Shown piece by piece: positions 48,315 through 56,554 of a stretch of DNA of 64,000 bases (positions are counted from its first letter, which is position 1; every line of letters begins with the position of its first letter). A model generated the notes under the pieces. That model was not told where the DNA came from. It saw nothing but the letters and a program-made list of their open reading frames with translations, and searched no databases. The DNA is taken from assembly GCF_036226885.1 (NCBI RefSeq), contig NZ_CP109027.1, forward strand, positions 3,720,001 through 3,784,000, written 5' to 3'. The stretch is from Streptomyces sp. NBC_00663 (GTDB lineage Bacteria > Actinomycetota > Actinomycetes > Streptomycetales > Streptomycetaceae). The position numbers and the translations under genes are program-made.

Positions 48315-50845
48315 CTCGCCACCCCCGCAAGCTCGTTGTCGTCGACGCCCCGATGAACGGGAACGCCGTCCAGCCCCAGCAACAGCCGCACCACCGGCAG
48401 CACCGCGTCCGCCCGCGCGGCATCGAGGTCCGCCGCGAAACCGGGGATGCCGGCACCGCCGCCCGCCCCGCCACGTCGCTCGCCCGGTGCCCGCCGGACC
48501 AGTTCGCCGAGTGTCCGCCGCACCCCCGTCTCGTAGGCAGAGAAGGTCCTGCGCAGCAGCGGCAGCACGTCCGTGAAGGCGTCCGCCGGCACCCCCGCCA
48601 GCCAGGCGTCGACCAGGCCGAGCAGGCGCTCGTCGTGCACGAGCAGCATCCCGCCCCCGGCGCCCCCTCCGACGAACCCCTCGATCCAGGCCGCCGCGGC
48701 CGCCGGTGGCGTCCCCGGCGACAGCACGAGCCCCATGAGCCGCGCCGCCTCGTCCTGCGCCAGCTCCCCGTCATCGAGCAACAACCGCACGGCCCGCCCC
48801 CGGACGACCCCGGGCACGCTGTCCCGCCCACTCAGCACCCGCAGCACGGAGTGCCAACGGGCACGGAGCCCCCCGGGCCCACGGCCCGGAGCCACTGCGC
48901 GCCCCGGGCCGGCCCCCGCTTCCCCCACGGCCACGTCTCCGTGATCGGCCGCGGTCTCCGCCGTACCCGTATCACCCAGCAGCCCCACCGCCCCATGCAC
49001 CGCGTCCACATGGCGTCGCATCTGTTCGGCGGCGTCCGCGTCCAGGGCGGCGCAGGCCGGGGGGAGGCCGACGAATATCCGTTCGGCGAGGCCCTCGGCG
49101 ACCTCCGTGAGGGCGTGGGTGTCGGTGCCTCTGACGTCGCCGTAGCGCAGGGAGCGGACCAGGGCGGGCAGGGCCTGGGCCAGATGACCGACGTCCGCGT
49201 CGAGCGCCGCGCGGTCGGCGAGGACCTGCATCACCACCGGGAGCGCGTCCGGGAGTTCGGCCAGCAGACAGCGCTCCGCGAGGGCGGTGACGTCGGCGAG
49301 GCTCGGCGCCCCGACGGCGTCCGCCTCCGCCTTGGCCGTCGCCGCGGCCGGCACGGTCGTGCCCCACACCCCGGCCTCCGCGACCCGCACCGACAGCTCC
49401 GGCTCCCAGCGCAGCCGCCACGTCTCCCGGAACGTGCCCGTGCTCCCCCGCGACGCCACCGGCTCACCCCACGCCACGCCCAGCAGCCGCAGCCGGTGCA
49501 GCAGTCTGCTGCGTCCGGCGTCGGTCTCCTTGCGTAGATCGAGCTCCAACTCCCGCTCCAGCGCCTCAGGTTTGAGCCGCAGCCGGCGCTGCGCCCGATC
49601 CAGGTCCCGCTGCAACGGCACCGCGGGCGCCCCCTGCGGGACCTCGCCGAGCACATCCCCGACCACCAGCCGGTCGTGAACCAGCGACAGCGGTACGTCC
49701 GAGCCCTCGCACATCACCGCCCGCACGGCGTCAGTGGTCTCGCTCAGCCCGGCCAACGGGCGCCCGCGCATCGCCGCGAGCGTCTCCGCCAGCCGTACCG
49801 CCTCGATGACATGCGCCGAGGAGACGAGCCTGTCCTCCGCCCGCAGCAGCCCCGCCACCTTGGTCATCCACCGCTCGATCGGCCGGTCCGGCGCGGTGAA
49901 CAGATGCCCGTACCACCCCGGCGAGTCGATGCCCGCCCCGTAGCCGCTGACCCGGGAGAGCCTGCGATGCGTCCACGGCACCCACGTCATGTCCGCCTTG
50001 ACCTTCGGCAGCCCCTTGAGCAGCGCCCGGTCAGCGGCGACGGACGCCTTCCGCCGTAGCGCGGGCACATGCCACGCCCCGCACACGACGGCCACACCGC
50101 CCTCGAACTCGCGTTGCGCCGCCCGCACTTGGAGCCGCATGTACGCCTCCCGCACGAGGTCCTTGTCATGGCCCCCGTGTCCGTACGTCTCGCGCAGCGC
50201 CCCCATGGCCTCCTCCAACGCGAGGAACGGGCCGAACACATCCCCCTGGCCGCCGCTGCGATGCTCGACGACGTCCTCCCACCAGCGCTCGGGGTCGTCG
50301 TAACCGGCCGTCTCGGCCAGCACGGCGAGGGGATCGACCCGGACGTCGACCGACTCGGCAGCTTCCGTCCCGCCCGACCCGTCCGTCCCGTGAGCCGCCT
50401 CGTCCCTTCCCCACGCCAGCGAGTACGTCGCCGGCAGGTCGATGAACCGGGCCGGGACCTCACGCTCCAACGCCCACCGCATCGCCACCCACTCCGGCGA
50501 GAACTCGGCCAGCGGCCAGAACGCCGACCGGCCGGGCTCATCCACGGCGTGCGCCAGGAGGGCGACCGGCGGCCGCATGTCCGCGTCGGCGGCCAGCGGG
50601 ATCAGGGCGTCCGCCTCGGGCGGCCCCTCGATGAGCACGACCCGCGGCCGAGCCGCGTCCAGCGCCGCTCGCACCGCCCGCGCCGACCCGGGCCCGTGGT
50701 GCCGTACGCCGAGCAGCAACGGCGCCCCACCGACCGCCCGACCCTCGCCCGCACCCCCGTCAATGCCGACCGCCCGCCCCTCGCCCGCACCCCCGTCAAT
50801 GCCGACCGCCCGGCCCTCGCCCTCGCCCCCGTCAATGCCGGTCAC
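48311..50845 (-). CDS. DUF5682 family protein
   Basis: 844 residues. After three GIDGGxGEGRAV repeats, the core begins LLLGVRHHGPGSARAVRAAL (about 43-62) and VVLIEGPPEAD (69-79). These motifs look like the start of TraB/ChaN/EreA-type proteins, where a Glu and His pairs bind metal or haem; that is inference. A second conserved segment is VVCGAWHVPALRR (about 260). The rest is mostly helical. GTG 50845 has GAGGGG upstream. It is encoded between MoxR and VWA, so it is likely a component or substrate of the MoxR machine. Confidence 0.85.
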   Translation of the reverse strand: MTGIDGGEGEGRAVGIDGGAGEGRAVGIDGGAGEGRAVGGAPLLLGVRHHGPGSARAVRAALDAARPRVVLIEGPPEADALIPLAADADMRPPVALLAHAVDEPGRSAFWPLAEFSPEWVAMRWALEREVPARFIDLPATYSLAWGRDEAAHGTDGSGGTEAAESVDVRVDPLAVLAETAGYDDPERWWEDVVEHRSGGQGDVFGPFLALEEAMGALRETYGHGGHDKDLVREAYMRLQVRAAQREFEGGVAVVCGAWHVPALRRKASVAADRALLKGLPKVKADMTWVPWTHRRLSRVSGYGAGIDSPGWYGHLFTAPDRPIERWMTKVAGLLRAEDRLVSSAHVIEAVRLAETLAAMRGRPLAGLSETTDAVRAVMCEGSDVPLSLVHDRLVVGDVLGEVPQGAPAVPLQRDLDRAQRRLRLKPEALERELELDLRKETDAGRSRLLHRLRLLGVAWGEPVASRGSTGTFRETWRLRWEPELSVRVAEAGVWGTTVPAAATAKAEADAVGAPSLADVTALAERCLLAELPDALPVVMQVLADRAALDADVGHLAQALPALVRSLRYGDVRGTDTHALTEVAEGLAERIFVGLPPACAALDADAAEQMRRHVDAVHGAVGLLGDTGTAETAADHGDVAVGEAGAGPGRAVAPGRGPGGLRARWHSVLRVLSGRDSVPGVVRGRAVRLLLDDGELAQDEAARLMGLVLSPGTPPAAAAAWIEGFVGGGAGGGMLLVHDERLLGLVDAWLAGVPADAFTDVLPLLRRTFSAYETGVRRTLGELVRRAPGERRGGAGGGAGIPGFAADLDAARADAVLPVVRLLLGLDGVPVHRGVDDNELAGVAR
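50729..50840 (-). repeat. 36-bp tandem repeat at the 5' end of the DUF5682 gene
   Basis: Three units code GIDGGAGEGRAV or a close variant at residues 3-38. The unit length is 36 bp, so the frame is kept. The repeat also overlaps the end of the small Gly-rich ORF in another frame. Confidence 0.85.
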
Positions 50846-50984
50846 ACCATCCCCTCCCCTCAGGAACCGCCGACCCCTGTCCTCCGCCCGTGCCGCCCGG
50901 GCCACCCGAACTGCCGGAGCCCGCCGAGCCGCCGCTTCCCTGGCCCCCGCCAAGCTTCCCCCATCCCAGGTCGTCGCCGCTCAT
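50832..50984 (-). CDS. Small Gly-rich ORF joining MoxR and DUF5682 genes
   Basis: 50 codons. Its ATG overlaps the MoxR stop as ATGA (50981-50984), and its end overlaps the DUF5682 start by 14 bp. The protein starts MSGDDLGWGKLGGGQG and is Gly/Ser-rich. Without it, the operon would have a 135-bp gap, unusual for such tightly packed genes. It may also just be coupled leader sequence. Confidence 0.38.
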   Translation of the reverse strand: MSGDDLGWGKLGGGQGSGGSAGSGSSGGPGGTGGGQGSAVPEGRGWCDRH

Positions 50985-52111
50985 CCGCTCACCTCGCGGC
51001 AGGCGCGGTAGAAGTCCGTCCAGCCGTCGCGCTCACGGACCACCGCTTCCAGGTACTCCTGCCAGACGACCCGGTCGGCCGCGGGGTCACGGACGACGGC
51101 GCCGAGGATGCCCGCGGCCACGTCCCCGGCGCGCAACACGCCGTCCCCGAAGTGGGCGGCCAGCGCGAGGCCGTTGGTGACGACGGAGATGGCCTCCGCC
51201 GTCGACAACGTGCCGCTGGGCGACTTGACCTTTGTCCGGCCGTCGGCCGTGACCCCGTCGCGCAGTTCACGGAAGACGGTCACCACACGGCGGATCTCGT
51301 CGATCCCCTCGGGCACGGCCGGCAGGTCGAGGGAGCGGCCCATCTGGTCGACGCGCCGCGAGACGATGTCGACCTCGGCCTCGACGCTCTCCGGCAGCGG
51401 CAGCACAACCGTGTTGAAGCGGCGGCGCAGGGCGCTGGACAGGTCGTTGACCCCGCGGTCGCGGTCGTTGGCCGTGGCGATGACGTTGAAGCCGCGGACG
51501 GCCTGCACCTCCTGCCCCAACTCCGGTATCGGCAGCGTCTTTTCGGACAGGATGGTGATGAGCGTGTCCTGGACGTCGGCGGGGATACGGGTCAGCTCCT
51601 CGACCCGCGCCGTCATCCCCTCGGCCATGGCCCGCATCACCGGGCTGGGCACCAGCGCGTCGCGGCTCGGGCCGTTCGCCAGCAGCTGCGCGTAGTTCCA
51701 GCCGTACCGGATCGCCTCCTCCGGTGTGCCTGCCGTCCCCTGCACCAGGAGGGTCGAGTCGCCGCTGACCGCCGCGGCCAGGTGCTCGGAGACCCAGGTC
51801 TTCGCCGTACCGGGCACGCCGAGCAGGAGCAGGGCGCGGTCGGTGGCGAGGGTGGTCACGGCGACCTCGACGATGCGGCGCGGGCCCACGTACTTCGGGG
51901 TGATCACGGCGCCGTCGGGCAGGGTGCCGCCGAGCAGGTACGTCGCCACCGCCCACGGCGACAGCTTCCAGCGGGCCGGGCGCGGGCGGTCGTCCTGCGC
52001 GGCCAGCGCGACGAGTTCTGTGGCGAAGGCGTCCTCGGCGTGCGGTCGCAACGCCTGGGCAGGCGTCGTCTCCCCTGTTTCCACGGGCATGGGCTCAACG
52101 GACACAGACAT
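50981..52111 (-). CDS. MoxR-type AAA+ ATPase
   Basis: 376 residues. Walker A is GVPGTAKT (98-105). The Walker B/sensor-1 region includes DVQDTLITILSEKTLPI and FNVIATANDRDRGVNDLSSALRRRF, with the arginine finger in the last block. The lid domain is C-terminal. MoxR AAA+ proteins remodel or activate partner proteins together with VWA proteins. ATG 52111 has GGAGGGG eight bases upstream. First gene of the operon and predicted DNA-damage inducible from its promoter. Confidence 0.94.
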   Translation of the reverse strand: MSVSVEPMPVETGETTPAQALRPHAEDAFATELVALAAQDDRPRPARWKLSPWAVATYLLGGTLPDGAVITPKYVGPRRIVEVAVTTLATDRALLLLGVPGTAKTWVSEHLAAAVSGDSTLLVQGTAGTPEEAIRYGWNYAQLLANGPSRDALVPSPVMRAMAEGMTARVEELTRIPADVQDTLITILSEKTLPIPELGQEVQAVRGFNVIATANDRDRGVNDLSSALRRRFNTVVLPLPESVEAEVDIVSRRVDQMGRSLDLPAVPEGIDEIRRVVTVFRELRDGVTADGRTKVKSPSGTLSTAEAISVVTNGLALAAHFGDGVLRAGDVAAGILGAVVRDPAADRVVWQEYLEAVVRERDGWTDFYRACREVSG

Positions 52112-52157
52112 GGCGAAGTCCCCCTCCAGCTCGGCCGGTTCTGCCGTTCTCGGATCT

Positions 52158-52187
52158 GGCACCCACCTTGCACCACACCACTGACAA
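52158..52187 (-). promoter_or_regulatory. PafBC/RecA-NDp-like promoter of the moxR operon
   Basis: On the minus strand TTGTCAGTG (52187-52179), then eight bases, then CAAGGT (52170-52165). The known RecA-independent DNA-damage promoter is TTGTCRGTG-N8-TAnnnT, so only the first -10 base differs. The predicted start is near 52158, giving a leader of about 47 bases with a good ribosome site. Confidence 0.6.
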
Positions 52188-52247
52188 TCGCTCTGACCTG
52201 CAAAAACGTGCTCGCCAACGCGTCGGCCGACCTGCTCTTCGGACCGA

Positions 52248-52277
52248 TTGTCAGTGGTGGGATCTACCGTCGAAGAC
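52248..52277 (+). promoter_or_regulatory. PafBC/RecA-NDp promoter of the SWIM operon
   Basis: TTGTCAGTG (52248-52256), eight bases, TACCGT (52265-52270): a full match to TTGTCRGTG-N8-TAnnnT. Seven bases separate the -10 from ATG 52278, so transcription should start at the A of the ATG and the mRNA would be leaderless. With the minus-strand copy it forms a 13-bp inverted repeat about 50 bp apart. Confidence 0.78.
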
Positions 52278-53627
52278 ATGACTCAGCAGGGGGTGCGCTG
52301 GACCGCGGACCAGGTGCTGGCACTGGCGCCTGACGCAGCGTCACGCAAAGCGGGAAGCAAACTCGGGGCGGCGGGGCCGTGGTCCGAGGCGGGGAGTTCC
52401 GACGAGGGGACGGTGTGGGGGCTGTGCAAGGGCAGCGGAAGCAAGCCGTATCAGACGGTCGTGGACATCGCGGACGTGTCCGGGCCCGCGTACAAGTGCA
52501 GTTGTCCGAGCCGGAAGTTCCCGTGCAAGCACGCGCTCGGGCTGCTGCTGCTCTGGGCGGGCGAGGACGGTGCGGTGCCGCGGGGGTCGGCGCCGGACTG
52601 GGCGGAGCAGTGGATGGAGGGGAGAAGGAAGAGGGCGGAGGAGAAGAAGGACGCGGGGGCGGCGCCGTCCGGCTCAGCTGATCCGGAGGCGGCGCGGCGC
52701 CGGGCGGAGCGTCGGGCCGAGCGGATCACCGCGGGGGCGACGGAGCTGGAGCAGCGCCTCATGGATCTGCTGCGCGGCGGGCTGGCCGGCGCGGAGCAGA
52801 CGGGGTACGGGCTGTGGGAGGAGACGGCGGCCCGCATGGTCGACGCCCAGGCCGCGGGACTGGCGGCACGGGTGCGGGAGTTGGGGGCGATCCCGTCCTC
52901 GGGACCCGGCTGGCCGGTGCGGTTGCTGGAGGAGTGCGCTCTCCTCCACCTCCTGGACCAGGGCTGGCTGCACCGCGAACGCCTGCCGGATGGCCTGGCG
53001 GCGACGGTCCGTTCCCGTATCGGCCTGCCCGCCTCCCCGGACGGCCCTGCGGTACGGGACCACTGGCTGGTGCTCGCCCAGTACGACACGGCGGACACCC
53101 GTCTGACGACCCGCCGCATCTGGTTGTACGGCGCCGACTCCGGCCGCAGCGCCCTGCTCCTCTCTTACGGCGCCGCGGGCCGCGCTCCCGAACTCGCTCT
53201 GCCGGTGGGCCTGGCGCTGGACGCGGAGCTCTCCGCCTACCCGGGCGCCGGGCAGCCGCGCGTGGCCCTGACCGAACAGTTCGCGCCACCGGCTCCGTCC
53301 TCCATACGACCGCTGGGGATGACGACGACCCGGGCCGCCGCCCGCTACGGCGAGGCGCTTCGCGACGACCCGTGGCTGGAGTCGGTCCCGGTGACCCTGG
53401 ACCAGGTCGTCCCGACCCCGGACGGCGACAGTTGGCAGCTCGCGGACGCCGACGGCGAGGCCGCTCTGCCGCTCACCGCCGCCGCCCGCTCCCGCCCCGG
53501 CCTGTGGCGCCTGGTCGCCCTGTCCGGCGGCGCCCCGGTCAAGGTCTTCGGCGAGTGCGGCCACCGCGGCTTCACTCCGCTGACGGCCTGGCCGGAGGGA
53601 CCGGGCGAACCGGTCCGGCTGTGCTGA
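52278..53627 (+). CDS. SWIM zinc-finger protein
   Basis: 449 residues. The SWIM motif CxCx(6)CxH is KCSCPSRKFPCKH (Cys74, Cys76, Cys83, His85), preceded by the typical strand TVVDIADVSGPAY. A Glu/Lys-rich helix follows (WMEGRRKRAEEKKDAG). The C-terminal 270 residues are an unknown alpha/beta region. SWIM domains bind DNA or proteins. The ATG is likely the first transcribed base. It is divergent from moxR and shares the same promoter signature. Confidence 0.92.
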   Translation: MTQQGVRWTADQVLALAPDAASRKAGSKLGAAGPWSEAGSSDEGTVWGLCKGSGSKPYQTVVDIADVSGPAYKCSCPSRKFPCKHALGLLLLWAGEDGAVPRGSAPDWAEQWMEGRRKRAEEKKDAGAAPSGSADPEAARRRAERRAERITAGATELEQRLMDLLRGGLAGAEQTGYGLWEETAARMVDAQAAGLAARVRELGAIPSSGPGWPVRLLEECALLHLLDQGWLHRERLPDGLAATVRSRIGLPASPDGPAVRDHWLVLAQYDTADTRLTTRRIWLYGADSGRSALLLSYGAAGRAPELALPVGLALDAELSAYPGAGQPRVALTEQFAPPAPSSIRPLGMTTTRAAARYGEALRDDPWLESVPVTLDQVVPTPDGDSWQLADADGEAALPLTAAARSRPGLWRLVALSGGAPVKVFGECGHRGFTPLTAWPEGPGEPVRLC

Positions 53628-53935
53628 CGCGGCCGTATCCGACCGACGCGCCCATACCGGCGTATCCGACCGACGCGACCTCACCGACCTACCCGACGCA
53701 CCCGACGTACCCGACCGACGTGATCTCACCGACGTACCCGACCGACCTGGGAGCGCACACGTACACCACCGGCAGCGCCACGTTCACCGTCCGCTCCACG
53801 CACGACGACGACAACGTCCACGCCACATACGCCGGCAGCCAGGCCCTCGAGAACGACGACAACGTCCACATCACGTACGCGGGCAGCAACGCCCACACCA
53901 CCGCACGCGCCCGCCGACGGAAGGCACTCGTATGA
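53621..53935 (+). CDS. Repeat-rich small ORF between SWIM and DUF5691 genes
   Basis: 104 codons from GTG 53621, which overlaps the SWIM stop by 7 bp. It ends in the TGA that overlaps the DUF5691 ATG (ATGA at 53932-53935). The N-terminus repeats YPTD five times (YPTDAPIPAYPTD...). The C-terminus has two copies of DDNVHxTYAGS, then a basic tail ARARRRKALV. Stop codons of both neighbours are matched exactly, which supports a real gene. No family recognised. Confidence 0.55.
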   Translation: MLTRPYPTDAPIPAYPTDATSPTYPTHPTYPTDVISPTYPTDLGAHTYTTGSATFTVRSTHDDDNVHATYAGSQALENDDNVHITYAGSNAHTTARARRRKALV

Positions 53936-55626
53936 ACAGGACGCCCACGCCGGTGAATTCGTCCACCACCAGAGCCGCCCAAACACCCCCCACCGGCCCC
54001 ACCCAACCGCCGGCCGCCGTTCCGGCCGCGCCCCCGGCCATCGGCGTCTGGGAGGAACTCGTCACCGTGGCGCTCCTGGGGACCGACCGGCGCCCGTCGG
54101 CGGTCTGGGCGCCGGGGCGGGAGGCTCCGGTCGCGCTGCTGGACGCGGCCGCGGCGGAGACCGTACGACGGCGCGCCGGGCTGCGGCCCGCGCGGGCGGC
54201 GGCGCGTCCCGAACCGGCGCCCGCGGACCCGCGCCCCGCGTTGCCCCCCGCCGCGGCCCGCAGGCTCGCGCTGCTCCTGGCCGACCGTCCCGGCACCGGT
54301 GGCGGTGGCCGCAGGGGCAGCGCGCCGGACCTCATGGAGCTGCTGCCGCAGTGGCTCGCGGCGGCCAACGCGCGGGGGTTCGCGGCGCCCCCCGAGGTAT
54401 TGCCGGCGCTACTGGACGCCGCGCGGGGGCGTACGGACCTGCGGCCGTCGGCGCTGGCGCTCGCCGGGCCGCGCGCGGTGTGGCTGGCGCGGCTGAACCC
54501 GGACTGGCGGTTCGCCCTGCGCGCGGCACCGGGCGGCGACGCGGCGCTGCCGCAGCCGCGGGACGGGGAGCGGGTCCGGCAACTGTGGCAGGAGGGCCTG
54601 TTCGCCGAGCGGGTCGCCCTGCTCGCCTCGATACGGGCCCGCGAGCCCGCCGTCGCGCGCGAGCTGCTGTCGGCGACCTGGGCGACGGAGCGGGCCGAGG
54701 ACCGGCTGATGTTCCTCGACTCGCTCCGGACGGGGCTGGGCGCGGACGACGAGCCGTTCCTGGAGCAGGCGCTGTCCGACCGCAGCCGCAATGTCCGGGC
54801 GACGGCCGCCGAGCTGCTCTCGGCGCTGCCGGGGTCGGCGCTCGCCGCGCGGATGGCGGTGCGGGCGGCGGCGTGCGTGGCGGTGGACCGTACGCGCGAG
54901 GTGCCGTGGATCGTCGTTGAGGCGCCCCACGAGTGCGATTCGAGCATGGAGCGGGACGGTGTCGTACTCAAGGCTCCGGCGGGACGGGGTGAACGGTCGT
55001 GGTGGTTGGGCCAGTTGGTGGAGGCGACCCCGTTGGGGACGTGGTCGGCGCGGCTCGGCGGGCGGACGCCCGCGGAGATCGTGGCGCTGCCGGTGACGGA
55101 CGACTGGCAGTCCGAACTGCACGCGGCGTGGTGCCGGGCGGCGGTCCGGCAGCGGGACGCCGGCTGGGCGCGGGCCCTGCTCGGGGCTCCCGCGGCGCCC
55201 GAGGCCGGTGGTCCCGGGGCGGTGTCGCTGGCCGAGCGCGCCAAGCTGCTCGGGACGCTGGATCCGGGCGAACGGGCCGAGTGGGTGGCCGGTTTCATCG
55301 CGGCGCACGGACTGTCGGAGGCGTTTCAACTGCTCGGAGGGTGTGCCGTGCCGTGGGCCGGACCACTGGGGCGGGCCGTGGTGGACGCGCTCAACATCGC
55401 TCGGGACGCGGGGAGTTATCCATGGAGTTTCAGTGGGGTGATGGGGCTGGCCGAACGCTGCCTCGATCCGGCGGAGGCGAGCCGGCTGGACGGGCTGCTC
55501 GCGGTGCCCGACGAGACGGAGGACGCGTCGCCGGGGGCCGGGGGTTACTGGGCGGAGGCGTTCCAGCGGCTGGGCACGACGCTGCGGCTGCGGGCGGCGA
55601 TGCTCCAGGAGCTGGGGCCGGCGTAG
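53932..55626 (+). CDS. DUF5691 family protein
   Basis: 564 residues. A Pro/Thr-rich N-terminus of about 35 residues is followed by WEELVTVALLGTDRRP, the typical DUF5691 opening. Most of the rest is alpha-helical and repeat-like (LLSATWATERAEDRLMFLDSL, EQALSDRSRNVRATAAELLSAL), which looks like HEAT-type solenoid. The end is ..YWAEAFQRLGTTLRLRAAML. It is co-transcribed with SWIM and likely a scaffold in the same system. Confidence 0.85.
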   Translation: MNRTPTPVNSSTTRAAQTPPTGPTQPPAAVPAAPPAIGVWEELVTVALLGTDRRPSAVWAPGREAPVALLDAAAAETVRRRAGLRPARAAARPEPAPADPRPALPPAAARRLALLLADRPGTGGGGRRGSAPDLMELLPQWLAAANARGFAAPPEVLPALLDAARGRTDLRPSALALAGPRAVWLARLNPDWRFALRAAPGGDAALPQPRDGERVRQLWQEGLFAERVALLASIRAREPAVARELLSATWATERAEDRLMFLDSLRTGLGADDEPFLEQALSDRSRNVRATAAELLSALPGSALAARMAVRAAACVAVDRTREVPWIVVEAPHECDSSMERDGVVLKAPAGRGERSWWLGQLVEATPLGTWSARLGGRTPAEIVALPVTDDWQSELHAAWCRAAVRQRDAGWARALLGAPAAPEAGGPGAVSLAERAKLLGTLDPGERAEWVAGFIAAHGLSEAFQLLGGCAVPWAGPLGRAVVDALNIARDAGSYPWSFSGVMGLAERCLDPAEASRLDGLLAVPDETEDASPGAGGYWAEAFQRLGTTLRLRAAMLQELGPA

Positions 55627-55724
55627 CCGTTCGCCCACGCCGGCACGCCTCAGCCGAAACGCCGAGCCCCCGCGACCCCGTGACGGTGCCACGCCCCCGC
55701 GGCCCCGTGCCGGTCGTCGACGTC

Positions 55725-56141
55725 CTATGCCCCCGCCGACTCCCGCACGTTCTCCCTGACCCACTCCACGATCGACTGGGTGGTCGCGCCGGGCGTGAAG
55801 ATCTCCGCCACGCCCTTCTCCTTCAGCGGTGCGATGTCCGCCTCGGGGATGATGCCGCCGCCGAAGACGAGGATGTCCTGCGCCTCGCGCTCCTTGAGCA
55901 GCTCGATCACGGCCGCGAAGAGAGTGTTGTGGGCGCCCGAGAGAATGGACAGGCCGATCGCGTCGGCGTCCTCCTGGATCGCGGTGTCGACGATCTGCTC
56001 GGGAGTCTGGTGGAGGCCGGTGTAGATGACCTCCATACCGGCGTCGCGCAGCGCCCGCGCGATCACCTTCGCCCCGCGATCGTGGCCGTCGAGCCCCGGC
56101 TTCGCCACCACCACGCGGATCGGACCGGCTGCCACACCCAT
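55725..56141 (-). CDS. icmB: Cobalamin-binding small subunit of isobutyryl-CoA mutase
   Basis: 138 residues: a stand-alone B12-binding domain. The His ligand motif is LDGHDRGAKVIARAL (DxHxxG), followed by IGLSILSGAH and LVFGGGIIP, which bind the cobalamin tail. Isobutyryl-CoA mutase interconverts isobutyryl- and n-butyryl-CoA; in S. coelicolor the small subunit is encoded far from the large one. No large-subunit gene is in this window. ATG 56141 is chosen because GGAGG lies five bases upstream. Confidence 0.86.
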   Translation of the reverse strand: MGVAAGPIRVVVAKPGLDGHDRGAKVIARALRDAGMEVIYTGLHQTPEQIVDTAIQEDADAIGLSILSGAHNTLFAAVIELLKEREAQDILVFGGGIIPEADIAPLKEKGVAEIFTPGATTQSIVEWVRENVRESAGA

Positions 56142-56554
56142 CACTGCCTCCATGAAGCGCCTTCGGCAACCTCACACCACAGTGTGCGAGGAAGTGAACG
56201 AACGTTATCTCCAGCATCCCGCAACCGGCAGTTTCGCGGTGCGGACCGAGGGGGAAATCACACGGTGGGACACGTCAGCCGCGCACCGTTCCAAGTCTTT
56301 GCGGCACCCGGGCCGCAGCACCCTGCGGCCCCCGTACCGCAGCGGGAGCAAGCGCAACGGGAGCCGCAACGAGGTCTCCGTACCACCGCGCCGCGGGCCG
56401 CGCGCCGTGGCGGTGCGGTGTGCCGACGGCGGGACGAAGGGCACGCAGGGCCGACCAGGCGTCCGCATGCCCCGCCGCCCGCCGCGAGCCCGGCTTCCCA
56501 CGAGGGCACACGGGGGACAGAGGCGTCCTCCAGCGTGCCGACAGGAGGTCGGCC
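56142..56554. other. icmB / lipase intergenic region
   Basis: 413 bp between divergent genes. Open frames here are low-complexity Arg/Pro shadows with no start signal or conserved feature. CACAC-CACA-GTGTG (about 56174-56187) is a small hairpin near the icmB start. Promoters of both genes must lie here, but none is clear. Confidence 0.5.

Noticed and set aside
52814..53620. Upstream part of the plus-strand frame that contains the YPTD ORF
   Set aside because: It overlaps the SWIM gene in another frame and looks like shadow sequence; only the part from GTG 53621 fits the operon.
56197..56554. Open frames in the icmB-lipase gap
   Set aside because: Arg/Pro-rich low complexity without a start signal or domain; one runs out of frame into the lipase gene.
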